Below are positions 49,016 through 58,135 of a DNA stretch of 58,181 nucleotides, in pieces (positions within the stretch are counted from its first letter, which is position 1; the number at the start of each line of letters is the position of its first letter). The notes below the pieces were generated by a model. The model worked only from the letters and a program-made list of their open reading frames with translations. It was not told where the DNA came from and did no database searches. The position numbers and the translations under genes are program-made. The DNA is taken from assembly GCA_963661945.1 (NCBI GenBank), contig CAVLDP010000014.1:1-58181 (forward strand), read 5' to 3'. The stretch comes from CAVLDP01 sp963661945 (GTDB lineage: Bacteria > Bacillota > Clostridia > Lachnospirales > Lachnospiraceae).

Positions 49016-49840
49016 ATGGAAAATTATGCCGTAAATTGCATTCTCTTAGTCTATAATCACGAGAAATATGTCGCACAGGCCATCGAAAGCATGGTCTGCC
49101 AGGAGACGAACTTCCCATATAATATCATCATCCACGATGATTGTTCGACCGACGGCTCTCAGGATATCATCCGCCACTATGAAGCTCTCTATCCAGACAA
49201 GATTCTTGCCATCTTCGAGGAAGAGAACCTTCATTCTAAGAAGGACGACTCCCTATGTAGAACCCTGGCTGAATTTCTCTCTGCGGATTATGTTGCCTGC
49301 CTGGAAGGAGACGACTTCTGGTGTGATCCACACAAACTGCAGAAGCAGTACGATATGATGCTAGCTCACCCAGATGCCAGCCTTATCGTCCACAATACAC
49401 TTACCATCTCCGCAGAAGACGATTCGCCTATAGGATGCTTTAATTCCCATACCGAGCCTTACATACTCCCACCGGAGGATGTTCTAGGTTGTAAATGGCA
49501 GATTCATACATCTTCCTATTTCTGTACGAGAGATGTCTATGAAGCGCATCTTGCCTTCTATATGTACTTCTTTGGTGATTTCGTCCTAGCAACAATTGCA
49601 CTTGCCGCTGGCAATATCTATTATCTGCCTGACTTTATGTCAACCTATCGTTGGGCTGTCAAAACCGGTGTAACCTACCAGAATCTCACAAGTGGCAAGA
49701 GTGCCGCCCTTATTGAGAAGCCTCGCGCCGATTATCTGGCAACCTACGACAAGCTCACCAATTTCCGTTTTCACGATCTAATTATGGACCGAATTATTAG
49801 AATTCTGAAGGGATTATCTCTGGAGGTTGAGTCTCAGTAG
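49016..49840 (+). CDS. Glycosyltransferase family 2
   Basis: A 274-residue cytosolic GT-A fold enzyme. The nucleotide-sugar region is VNCILLVYNHEKYVAQAIES and the Asp pair IIIHDDCSTDGSQDI; the acceptor/metal segment is CLEGDDFWCDPHKLQKQ (the DxD-like GDD). The C-terminal half (HNTLTISAEDD and beyond) is variable and gives no acceptor clue. A GAGGAG ribosome-binding site lies within the end of the aminotransferase gene; the two form a short plus-strand unit. A role in decorating a surface glycan or flagellin with an aminodeoxy sugar is an inference. Confidence 0.85.
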   Translation: MENYAVNCILLVYNHEKYVAQAIESMVCQETNFPYNIIIHDDCSTDGSQDIIRHYEALYPDKILAIFEEENLHSKKDDSLCRTLAEFLSADYVACLEGDDFWCDPHKLQKQYDMMLAHPDASLIVHNTLTISAEDDSPIGCFNSHTEPYILPPEDVLGCKWQIHTSSYFCTRDVYEAHLAFYMYFFGDFVLATIALAAGNIYYLPDFMSTYRWAVKTGVTYQNLTSGKSAALIEKPRADYLATYDKLTNFRFHDLIMDRIIRILKGLSLEVESQ

Positions 49841-49841
49841 T

Positions 49842-50390
49842 CTATCTCTTCCATTCAAGAACTGCCGTCTCATAGAGATTATGGCCACTGGAATCCGCTA
49901 CGACGATTACTGGAAAATCCTCGACATAGAGCTTGCGAATTGCCTCAGCTCCCAAGTCATCATAAGCAATCACTTCAGATGATTTGATACACTTGGATAG
50001 GAGAGCGCCCGCTCCACCTACCGCAGCAAAATAGACTGCATGATTTCTGACAATCGCATCGAGAACCTCCTTCGTTCTCTTGCCCTTGCCAATCATAGCC
50101 TTCTGTCCCAAGTCAAGAAGGGTAGGAGCGTACTTATCCATACGGCTGGCTGTCGTAGGACCGGCAGAACCAATTGGCCTTCCTTCTCTGGCAGGCGATG
50201 GTCCCATGTAATAGATTGTCGCATCCTGAAGGTCAATCGGAAGCTCCTGTTCTGCCTCAATCAGTTCGAAGAGTCTCTTATGTGCCGCATCACGCGCCAC
50301 ATACATCTGGCCAGTCAAATAGACATAATCTCCAGCTCTTAATTCATCCGCAATCTCACTTGTGATTGGAAGTGTAATCTTCTGATCCAT
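49842..50390 (-). CDS. fumB: Class I fumarate hydratase, beta subunit (C-terminal part)
   Basis: Swivelling subunit of the two-gene Fe-S fumarase (or the related L-tartrate dehydratase). The 182-residue protein has LRAGDYVYLTGQMYVARDAA, IYYMGPSPAREGRPIGSAGP and TTASRMDKYAPTLLDLGQKA, the signature blocks of the beta subunit. ATG 50390 follows AGGAGG by 7 nt; the ribosome-binding site overlaps the stop of the alpha gene. It is the last gene of gyrB-gyrA-alpha-beta. Fumarate is the more likely substrate, but tartrate cannot be ruled out. Confidence 0.9.
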   Translation of the reverse strand: MDQKITLPITSEIADELRAGDYVYLTGQMYVARDAAHKRLFELIEAEQELPIDLQDATIYYMGPSPAREGRPIGSAGPTTASRMDKYAPTLLDLGQKAMIGKGKRTKEVLDAIVRNHAVYFAAVGGAGALLSKCIKSSEVIAYDDLGAEAIRKLYVEDFPVIVVADSSGHNLYETAVLEWKR

Positions 50391-50392
50391 CT

Positions 50393-51235
50393 CTACACCT
50401 CCTCTACAATATGACGATTCACGTGACAACAGATATTAACTGCAACCGGAAGTCCAGCAATATGAGTAGGGTAGGTATTCACATTTACTGCAAATGCAGT
50501 TGTCGTTCCACCAAGTCCTCCCGGTCCAATTCCCAGACAATTGATCTTATCTAACATCTCATTCTCAAGATCTGCTACCCAGGAAATCTCATTATGTAAT
50601 CCAACAGGCCTGGTAAGTGCCTGCTTGGCCATGAGAGCAGCCTTCTCAAAGGTTCCACCCACGCCGACTCCAACTACCATCGGTGGACAAGCATTTGGTC
50701 CAGCATCCTGAACTGCAGTGAGAATTGCTTCCTTCACACCATCGAGTCCCTGTGCTGGCTTCAGCATAAAGATGCGACTCATATTCTCTGAGCCGAATCC
50801 CTTCGGAGCAAGTGTGATTCGAACCTTGTCTCCAGGAACGATAGAGTAGTGGATAACAGCTGGCGTATTGTCCTTGGTATTCTCACGAAGAATCGGATCT
50901 GAAACCACAGACTTTCGAAGGTATCCCTCAGTATAGCCCTGACGAACACCCTCATTTACTGCATCTTCGATATTGCCTCCAATTAGATGAACATCCTGGC
51001 CCACCTCGAGGAATACGACAGCCATTCCTGTATCCTGACAGATTGGAATCTGCTCGTCGTATGCAATTTTCATATTTTCCTCAAGTTGAGATAAGATTTT
51101 CTGACCGAGTTCACATTCTTCGCTATCTCTGGCACCAGAAAAGGCCTTCTTCATATCCTCCGACAGCTGATAATTCACAGAGATGCACATATTCTTAATC
51201 GTCTCTGTAATTATCTCCACATCTACTTCGCGCAT
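50393..51235 (-). CDS. fumA: Class I fumarate hydratase, alpha subunit (N-terminal part)
   Basis: Catalytic Fe-S subunit, 280 residues. Visible blocks are IPICQDTGMAVVFLEVGQDV with the first cluster Cys, RITLAPKGFGSENMSRIFML, NACPPMVVGVGVGGTFEKAA with the second Cys, and CLGIGPGGLGGTTTAFAVNV. Converts fumarate to malate in the anaerobic cytoplasm. It starts one base after the gyrA stop and precedes the beta subunit, so a metabolic pair has been placed behind the gyrase genes. Tartrate dehydratase is the alternative reading. The symbol is generic. Confidence 0.91.
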   Translation of the reverse strand: MREVDVEIITETIKNMCISVNYQLSEDMKKAFSGARDSEECELGQKILSQLEENMKIAYDEQIPICQDTGMAVVFLEVGQDVHLIGGNIEDAVNEGVRQGYTEGYLRKSVVSDPILRENTKDNTPAVIHYSIVPGDKVRITLAPKGFGSENMSRIFMLKPAQGLDGVKEAILTAVQDAGPNACPPMVVGVGVGGTFEKAALMAKQALTRPVGLHNEISWVADLENEMLDKINCLGIGPGGLGGTTTAFAVNVNTYPTHIAGLPVAVNICCHVNRHIVEEV

Positions 51236-51236
51236 C

Positions 51237-53729
51237 TTATTCCTCTGTTACTTCATCTGGTTTCATTTCTTCTTCGTTAAATAAGATATCTTCCTTACGA
51301 ACCTTGGCAATGCTGGCCACTTCAACACCATTATTCAAGTTAATCAGCTTCACACCAGATGTGATACGACCAGAATGTGCAATATCAGCAACTGCCATAC
51401 GAATAATCGTGCCTTCGGTATTAATGATCATCAGTTCATCATCCTTATGAACTGCCTTTACGCCAACTACATTACCGGTCTTGTCCATAATTCGATAGCA
51501 CTTCACACCCTTACCACCACGGTTCTGTGTATTGAATTCCTCGATGCTTGTGCACTTACCGATACCATTCTTAGATACAATGACGACATCTTCGCCCTGA
51601 GATACCATCTGCATAGCGATGACATCATCCTGATCCGTCAGATTCATACCGATTACACCCATAGAAGTACGACCTGTATTTCTGACATCTGTTGTCTTAA
51701 AGCGGATAGACTGGCCAAACTTGGTAAAGAGCATAACCTCGTCTGTATCCTTTACAAGCTTCACTTCAATCAGGCGATCATCATCTCTTAGATGAATAGC
51801 TGCAAGACCATTCTTTCGAACATTAGCATATTCTAAGACCTTGGTCTTCTTCACAATACCTGTCTTAGTCGCCATCATCAGGTATTCATCGTCGCGATAT
51901 TCACGAATTGGAATCATTGCGGTGATCTTCTCATCTGGCTGTAACTGGAGCAGATTCACAACTGCTGTTCCACGAGAAGTTCTCGATGCCTCAGGAACTT
52001 CGTATACCTTCAATCTATATACACGACCTGCGTTCGTGAAGAACATGAGATAATCATGCGTCATGGTCATCATCATCTCGACAATATAGTCTTCATCGAT
52101 GGTCTCCATTCCCTTAATTCCCTTGCCTCCACGATGCTGGGCCTTGAAATTATCGATATCCATTCTCTTGATATATCCAAGCTTGGTAAATGTAAGAATC
52201 GTATTCTTCTTCGGAATCATATCCTCCATATTGATATCGAATTCGTCGAAGCCAATACTGGTACGACGCTCATCACCAAACTTATTGGAGATTTCTAGGA
52301 GTTCTTCCTTAATTACGGTAAGAAGCTTCTTCTCATCGCCGAGAATTTCCTTTAATCTGGCAATCGTAGCCTGAAGTTCTGCATATTCATTTTCAATCTT
52401 GCTTCGCTCCAAACCAGTCAGAGCACGAAGACGCATGTCGACAATTGCCTGAGACTGTGCCTCAGATAAGCCGAATCTCTCCATCAAGTTCTGCTTCGCA
52501 ACAGATGTATCCTCAGAATTTCGAATAATCTGAATTACTTCGTCGATATTATCAAGAGCGATGAGGTATCCCTCTAAGATATGCGCACGTTCTTCTGCCT
52601 TGTTCAGCTCGTACTGGGTACGACGTGTCACAACTTCCTTCTGATGAGCCAGGTAATATCCCAGAATCTCCTTGATGTTCATGACCTTTGGCTCATTATT
52701 CACAAGAGCCAGCATATTCACACCGTAGGTATCCTGCAGCTGAGTATGCTTGAAGAGCTGATTCTGCATTACGTTTGGATTCACGTCGCGACGAAGTTCA
52801 ATAACAACTCGCATTCCTTCACGAGATGACTCATCGCGAAGAGCAGTGATTCCATCTAACTTCTTCTCACGCGCTAATTTTCCAATATATTCAACCAGCT
52901 TTGCTTTATTAACTCCATATGGAAGCTCGGTAACCACAATTCGATTCTTACCGTTGTCCATTGGCTCAATCTCAGTCACCGCACGAACACGAATCTTACC
53001 ATGTCCAGTTCGATATGCTTCTTCAATACCGCTTCGACCGAGGATCGTACCACCCGTAGGGAAGTCTGGTCCTTTGATAATCTCCATAATCTCGTCAATC
53101 TCAGTATCACGATCTTCGAGAACCTCATTATCAATAATCTTCACGACAGCATTTGACACTTCACGAAGATTATGTGGAGGAATATTCGTTGCCATACCTA
53201 CGGCAATACCAGTTGTACCATTAACAAGCAGATTAGGGAAACGTGCAGGAAGTACGGTTGGTTCCTTCTCTGTCTCATCAAAGTTAGGGGCGAAGTCAAC
53301 GGTATTCTTGTCAATGTCGGCAAGCATCTTCATAGAAATCTTTGATAGTCTTGCCTCTGTATATCGCATGGCAGCAGCGCCATCACCATCGACAGAACCG
53401 AAGTTACCATGGCCATCAACTAAGATATTACGCATAGACCATTCCTGCGCCATATTAACTAAAGCACCGTAGATAGAAGAGTCACCATGTGGGTGATACT
53501 TACCCATGGTATCGCCGACAATACGTGCGCACTTACGATGTGGCTTATCTGGGCTATTACCTAGTTCGTGCATAGAATATAGAACACGCCTCTGAACAGG
53601 TTTAAGTCCATCTCTTACATCAGGAAGCGCACGTGCCGCAATAACGGACATCGCGTAATCAATGTAAGATGTTTCCATGGTTTTCTTAAGATCTACTTCT
53701 TGTATTTGGTCGAAAATATTATCTTCCAT
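51237..53729 (-). CDS. gyrA: DNA gyrase subunit A
   Basis: Breakage-reunion subunit of gyrase, 830 residues. The N-terminal domain shows YIDYAMSVIAARALPDVRDG, the active-site Tyr123 (AAAMRYTEARLS) and the quinolone region KYHPHGDSSIYGALVNMAQ with Ser84 and Gly88. The C-terminal beta-pinwheel carries GyrA-box-like AQHRGGKGIKGM and TQNRGGKGVKCYRIM. Gly88 stands where most bacteria have Asp or Glu. It follows gyrB by about 50 nt containing a GC-rich hairpin, and precedes fumA. Assignment is certain. Confidence 0.97.
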   Translation of the reverse strand: MEDNIFDQIQEVDLKKTMETSYIDYAMSVIAARALPDVRDGLKPVQRRVLYSMHELGNSPDKPHRKCARIVGDTMGKYHPHGDSSIYGALVNMAQEWSMRNILVDGHGNFGSVDGDGAAAMRYTEARLSKISMKMLADIDKNTVDFAPNFDETEKEPTVLPARFPNLLVNGTTGIAVGMATNIPPHNLREVSNAVVKIIDNEVLEDRDTEIDEIMEIIKGPDFPTGGTILGRSGIEEAYRTGHGKIRVRAVTEIEPMDNGKNRIVVTELPYGVNKAKLVEYIGKLAREKKLDGITALRDESSREGMRVVIELRRDVNPNVMQNQLFKHTQLQDTYGVNMLALVNNEPKVMNIKEILGYYLAHQKEVVTRRTQYELNKAEERAHILEGYLIALDNIDEVIQIIRNSEDTSVAKQNLMERFGLSEAQSQAIVDMRLRALTGLERSKIENEYAELQATIARLKEILGDEKKLLTVIKEELLEISNKFGDERRTSIGFDEFDINMEDMIPKKNTILTFTKLGYIKRMDIDNFKAQHRGGKGIKGMETIDEDYIVEMMMTMTHDYLMFFTNAGRVYRLKVYEVPEASRTSRGTAVVNLLQLQPDEKITAMIPIREYRDDEYLMMATKTGIVKKTKVLEYANVRKNGLAAIHLRDDDRLIEVKLVKDTDEVMLFTKFGQSIRFKTTDVRNTGRTSMGVIGMNLTDQDDVIAMQMVSQGEDVVIVSKNGIGKCTSIEEFNTQNRGGKGVKCYRIMDKTGNVVGVKAVHKDDELMIINTEGTIIRMAVADIAHSGRITSGVKLINLNNGVEVASIAKVRKEDILFNEEEMKPDEVTEE

Positions 53730-53742
53730 TTTTTCTCCCTTT

Positions 53743-53759
53743 CGCCCGCGAAGCGGGCG
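53743..53759 (-). other. GC-rich hairpin before the gyrA ribosome-binding site
   Basis: CGCCCGC-TTC-GCGGGCG on the minus strand, followed by AAAGGGAG and the gyrA ATG. No T-run on this strand, so not a simple terminator; it could modulate gyrA translation or transcript processing. Confidence 0.6.
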
Positions 53760-53782
53760 ACGTATTTTTCAAAATTCGTCAA

Positions 53783-55711
53783 TTAGATATCCAGCTCTGC
53801 AAAACGTGCATTTTCTTCAATGAATTCTCTTCTAGGCTCTACCTTATCGCCCATTAGAATAGAGAATGTCAAATCAATTTCTGCAGCATTATCATCATCA
53901 ATCATGACACGCTTTAGAATTCTACGCTCTGGATCCATTGTTGTCTCCCAAAGCTGTTCTGCATCCATTTCACCAAGACCCTTATAACGCTGAATCTTGT
54001 TATTATTATCACGACCAATCTCAGTCAAGATACGATTCAATTCTTCATCAGAGTATGCGTACCATACCTTACGATTCTTCTCGATCTTGTAGAGTGGAGG
54101 AGTAGCAAGATATACATATCCCTGCTTAATCAGTTCCGGCATGAATCGATAGAGGAAAGTCAACATCAATGTAGCAATATGAGCTCCATCCACATCGGCA
54201 TCTGTCATGATAATAATCTTATGATAACGAAGCTTCTCAATATCGAAGTCCTCGTGAACTCCTGTACCAAAAGCAGTTATCATACTACGAATCTCTGCAT
54301 TATCATAAATTCTCTGAATCTGAGCCTTCTCGACATTCAGAATCTTACCACGCAGTGGAAGAATAGCCTGGGTTGCACGATTTCTCGCTGTCTTCGCAGA
54401 ACCACCAGCGGAATCTCCCTCGACGATGAAAATCTCACAATTCTCTGGATTACGATCCGAACAGTCTGCAAGCTTACCTGGCAGAGAACCTACATCAAGT
54501 GCAGATTTACGAGAAGCTTCTCTTGCTTTTCTCGCTGCCTCTCTAGCCTTCTTAGAACGAATTGATTTCTCACAGATTGTCTTTGCTACTTCCGGATGCT
54601 GCTCCAGATAATAGGTTAATTTCTCAGAAACAATAGAATCTACAGCACCACGCGCCTCAGAATTACCGAGCTTCTGCTTAGTCTGTCCTTCAAACTGTGG
54701 TTCCTCTACCTTGATTGAGATAATAGCAGCCATTCCTTCTCTGATATCATCACCTTCTAATGCGGAATCCTTTTCCTTCAGAAGCTTATTCTCTCTGGCA
54801 TAATTATTAAACACCTTGGTCATGGCAGCACGAAATCCTGCCACATGAGTTCCACCTTCTGGTGTAATAATATTATTTACAAATGAGAGAGCATTCTCGC
54901 TATAAGAATCATTATGCTGGAAAGCAACCTCTACATAGACATTGTCCTTCTCACCCTCACAATAGATTACATCTGGATATAGAGACTCATTGCCACGATT
55001 CAAATAGGTGACAAATTCCTTGATTCCTCCCTCATAATGGAAGGTTCTCTCATGAGGAGTTTCCTCACGATTATCAATCAGATTAATTTTCAGTCCCTTT
55101 GTTAGAAATGCTGTCTCACGAAGACGAGTCTTCAGCGTGTCATAACTAAATACAGTTGTCTCAAAGATAGAACCGTCTGGGTTAAATGTGACCTTTGTTC
55201 CAGTCTTGTTCTCATCACATTCACCAATGACCTTCAGTGGATACATGGTCTTACCATATTCATATCTTTGCTGCCAAATCTTTCCTTCACGGCAGATTTC
55301 AACTTCGAGCCAGGTAGAAAGCGCATTAACAACGGATGCACCTACACCATGAAGACCACCTGATACCTTGTATCCTCCACCGCCGAACTTTCCACCAGCA
55401 TGCAGGATAGTAAATACAACCTCTACTGCTGGAATTCCAGCCTTGGAATTAATACCAGTTGGAATACCTCTACCATTATCCTCTACAGTACAAGTTCCAT
55501 CACTATTAATTGTTACTGTGATCTCTGTACAATAACCTGCAAGTGCTTCATCCACCGCATTATCCACAATCTCATACACACAATGATGTAGTCCACGCTC
55601 TGAGGTACTACCAATGTACATACCAGGACGCTTACGTACAGCTTCTAGTCCTTCTAGAATCTGAATTTGGTCTGCTCCATATTCTTGTTCCTGACCCATT
55701 TTGTCCTCCAT
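53783..55711 (-). CDS. gyrB: DNA gyrase subunit B
   Basis: ATPase subunit of gyrase, 642 residues. The GHKL domain has EGLEAVRKRPGMYIGSTSER and GLHGVGASVVNALS; the Toprim domain has EGDSAGGSAKTARNR, LPLRGKILNVEKA and MTDADVDGAHIATLML. ATG 55711 overlaps the recF stop as TAATG; ATG 55699 is the alternative and is better placed behind GGAGG. Standard origin-proximal position, upstream of gyrA and downstream of recF. Confidence 0.97.
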   Translation of the reverse strand: MEDKMGQEQEYGADQIQILEGLEAVRKRPGMYIGSTSERGLHHCVYEIVDNAVDEALAGYCTEITVTINSDGTCTVEDNGRGIPTGINSKAGIPAVEVVFTILHAGGKFGGGGYKVSGGLHGVGASVVNALSTWLEVEICREGKIWQQRYEYGKTMYPLKVIGECDENKTGTKVTFNPDGSIFETTVFSYDTLKTRLRETAFLTKGLKINLIDNREETPHERTFHYEGGIKEFVTYLNRGNESLYPDVIYCEGEKDNVYVEVAFQHNDSYSENALSFVNNIITPEGGTHVAGFRAAMTKVFNNYARENKLLKEKDSALEGDDIREGMAAIISIKVEEPQFEGQTKQKLGNSEARGAVDSIVSEKLTYYLEQHPEVAKTICEKSIRSKKAREAARKAREASRKSALDVGSLPGKLADCSDRNPENCEIFIVEGDSAGGSAKTARNRATQAILPLRGKILNVEKAQIQRIYDNAEIRSMITAFGTGVHEDFDIEKLRYHKIIIMTDADVDGAHIATLMLTFLYRFMPELIKQGYVYLATPPLYKIEKNRKVWYAYSDEELNRILTEIGRDNNNKIQRYKGLGEMDAEQLWETTMDPERRILKRVMIDDDNAAEIDLTFSILMGDKVEPRREFIEENARFAELDI

Positions 55712-56805
55712 TATTCCTTATCACTTCTCTCGAAGACTTGTCCTTCTATAACTTCATATACCTTGTTAATCTGAAAACGATTCTTCACAAATTCATCAAG
55801 TCCAGTACAGGTAATAATTGTCTGTGTATCATCCATACTATTAAGCAAATAATTCTGCCTGTCACTATCTAATTCCGATAGAACATCATCAAGAAGCAGA
55901 ATTGGCTTATCTCCAATTGTCTTCTCCACCAGCTTAATCTCGGATAATTTCAATGAAAGAGCTGCCGTTCTCTGTTGGCCTTGAGATCCGTACTTTCTTA
56001 GATCTACTCCTCGAATACTAAACTTCATATCATCCCTGTGAGGTCCGATTGTCGTCTGTCCCATTCTTAGATCTCGATCGGTACTACGAATCAACTCTAA
56101 TTCATAATTATTTGCTGTAATATTCGGTTCATATTCCAGAAGAAGTTCTTCCTTCTCACCGGATATCTTATAGTGAATCTCTGCTACAATCTCACTTAAC
56201 TCCTGAATAAATTCCCAACGTCGATTAATAATCTTCGTTCCGTATTCTAGGAGCTTCTCATCCCAAACAGGAAGCGTCTCCTTCAGTGATGGATTATCAT
56301 AGATGTCTTTTAATAATTTATTTCTCTGATCTAGAATCTTGTTATACTTCTTCAGATCATGAAGATATATCTTATCTAATTGACATAATTCGCTATCAAT
56401 AAATCTTCTTCGCTCTGCTGGACCATTCTTAATAATTGATAGATCCTCTGGAGAGAAGAAGATGATATTTAGAATTCCAAACAAATCAGACGCCTTCTTA
56501 ATTGGCACCTGATTAATTGCAATTCCCTTTGACTTATTCTTTCGTAAATGAATATCAATCTGATATTCTCTGTCTTCCTTCTCAACAAGAGTCTTAATAT
56601 GTGCTTCATCCTTATCAAAGGATATAAGTTCTCGATCCTTGCTTCCCTTATGTGACTTCGATGTTCCACTAAGATAAGCAGCTTCTAAGATATTGGTCTT
56701 TCCCTGCGCATTCATTCCATAGAGAATGTTAGTCCCTTTGTCAAAATCGATATGCAAAGAATCATAATTTCTAAATTGATATAATTCGATGGATTTAATA
56801 ATCAT
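55711..56805 (-). CDS. recF: DNA replication and repair protein RecF
   Basis: SMC-like ATPase that acts with RecO and RecR at single-strand gaps. The 364-residue protein has Walker A YGMNAQGKTNILEAAYLSG, the signature SQGQQRTAALSLKLSEIKLV and Walker B PILLLDDVLSELD. The ATG overlaps the S4-gene stop (TAATG) and its own stop overlaps gyrB, indicating tight coupling. Length and order are standard. Confidence 0.97.
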   Translation of the reverse strand: MIIKSIELYQFRNYDSLHIDFDKGTNILYGMNAQGKTNILEAAYLSGTSKSHKGSKDRELISFDKDEAHIKTLVEKEDREYQIDIHLRKNKSKGIAINQVPIKKASDLFGILNIIFFSPEDLSIIKNGPAERRRFIDSELCQLDKIYLHDLKKYNKILDQRNKLLKDIYDNPSLKETLPVWDEKLLEYGTKIINRRWEFIQELSEIVAEIHYKISGEKEELLLEYEPNITANNYELELIRSTDRDLRMGQTTIGPHRDDMKFSIRGVDLRKYGSQGQQRTAALSLKLSEIKLVEKTIGDKPILLLDDVLSELDSDRQNYLLNSMDDTQTIITCTGLDEFVKNRFQINKVYEVIEGQVFERSDKE

Positions 56806-57020
56806 TATTTAACAACCTTAACAGTTTCTCCGTCGAAGCTTACGACATCACCTGGATAAACCTTACGTCCACGTCTGTCATCAACTTCTCCATTTACTGT
56901 TACTTCTCCATCCTGAATTACAAACTTTGCATCTACTCCAGAGCCTACCATTCCAGCTAGCTTAAGTAGTTGACCAAGCTTGATATATTCATCTTCTTCA
57001 CGAATTCTAATTTCTTCCAT
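56805..57020 (-). CDS. S4-domain RNA-binding protein, YaaA/RlbA type
   Basis: A 71-residue basic protein with an S4 fold: EYIKLGQLLKLAGMVGSGVD, FVIQDGEVTVNGEVDDRRG, KVYPGDVVSFDGE. It sits between dnaN and recF, its usual location in Firmicutes, and overlaps recF. Family members bind RNA, with a ribosome-linked role proposed, but function is poorly defined. The small size and position make the call safe. Confidence 0.93.
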   Translation of the reverse strand: MEEIRIREEDEYIKLGQLLKLAGMVGSGVDAKFVIQDGEVTVNGEVDDRRGRKVYPGDVVSFDGETVKVVK

Positions 57021-57028
57021 ATTTCTTC

Positions 57029-58135
57029 CTATACAGCAGTAAAGTTTACCGGCAAAATCAAATAAATAAATCTTCCATTCTCATCCTTAATAAAGGCTGG
57101 AGCCTTAGGATTTACCATGTAGATAGTTATCTCTTCTTCGTCGATAACTCTTAGTGCATCAATGAAGAACTGTGGATTAAATGCAATCATGATATCACGA
57201 CCTTCTTTTGTAACTTCCAGGTCTTCATTCATGGATCCAATCGTAGCCTTCAAATTCATCTGAATGTTGTTATCACTTACATTCATAATGATTGGCTTCT
57301 TATCGCCTTCCTTTACAAGAGGCATAGCTCTTCCAATACATTCAAGAAGTGACTTCTTATTCATCTTAATCTTGGTCTGGAAATCAGAAGTCAACATCTG
57401 ATCAATCTTGAAATAATCTCCATCAATTAGACGAGATACTACAGTAGTCTTATCAAATTCAAATACAATATGATTATCAGAAATGTTAATAGCTACATCA
57501 TCTGACTGATCACCTGAGATAATCTTGCTAATCTCATTTAATGTCTTTCCAGGAACAACAACCTTCTTATGGCTGTAGGATTCACGAAGTTCCATATTTC
57601 TAACAGAAATACGATGTCCATCGAGGGATACAACCTGTAGATTGTTGCCATCTATTTCAAAACACTCACCTGTCATTAACTTATTATTGTCATTAGGAGC
57701 AATACTAAAGATTGTCTGTCTGATAATCTCTCTTAATGAAAACTGAGAAATGATGATTTCTTCATTCTTAGGAATAACAGGAATTCTGGCAAAATCTTCT
57801 CCTGACTTTCCAACAATATCATATGAAGCCTTACCACATGTGATCTGAGTCTTCATGGAAGGATCAGATTGAATTACCACATCATCATCAGGAAGAGAAC
57901 GAACAATATCTCCAAAGAATTTGGCATCAATTGCTATAATTCCTCTTTCTTCAATCGTACCTTCAATAGCTGTTTCTATTCCGATTTCTGTATCGTTTGC
58001 AGTTAGACGTATTTCATTAGTAGAAGCATCAATCAAGATACATTCAAGAATAGCCATAGTAGTTCTTGTAGGAACTGCCTTTTGTACGATATTCACACCT
58101 TTTAATAAATTCTCTTTTGAGCAAATGATTTTCAT
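57029..58135 (-). CDS. dnaN: DNA polymerase III beta clamp
   Basis: Sliding clamp of the replisome, 368 residues forming three similar domains. Recognisable blocks are the N-terminus MKIICSKENLLKGVNIVQKA, RTTMAILECILIDAS, the domain II strand DGHRISVRNMEL and the C-terminal IYLILPVNFTAV. The ATG is preceded by AAAGGAG with long spacing and AAGGGAAG at the codon. It is the rightmost gene; 46 nt of upstream sequence remains, and dnaA is expected to its right on the same strand. Confidence 0.97.
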   Translation of the reverse strand: MKIICSKENLLKGVNIVQKAVPTRTTMAILECILIDASTNEIRLTANDTEIGIETAIEGTIEERGIIAIDAKFFGDIVRSLPDDDVVIQSDPSMKTQITCGKASYDIVGKSGEDFARIPVIPKNEEIIISQFSLREIIRQTIFSIAPNDNNKLMTGECFEIDGNNLQVVSLDGHRISVRNMELRESYSHKKVVVPGKTLNEISKIISGDQSDDVAINISDNHIVFEFDKTTVVSRLIDGDYFKIDQMLTSDFQTKIKMNKKSLLECIGRAMPLVKEGDKKPIIMNVSDNNIQMNLKATIGSMNEDLEVTKEGRDIMIAFNPQFFIDALRVIDEEEITIYMVNPKAPAFIKDENGRFIYLILPVNFTAV

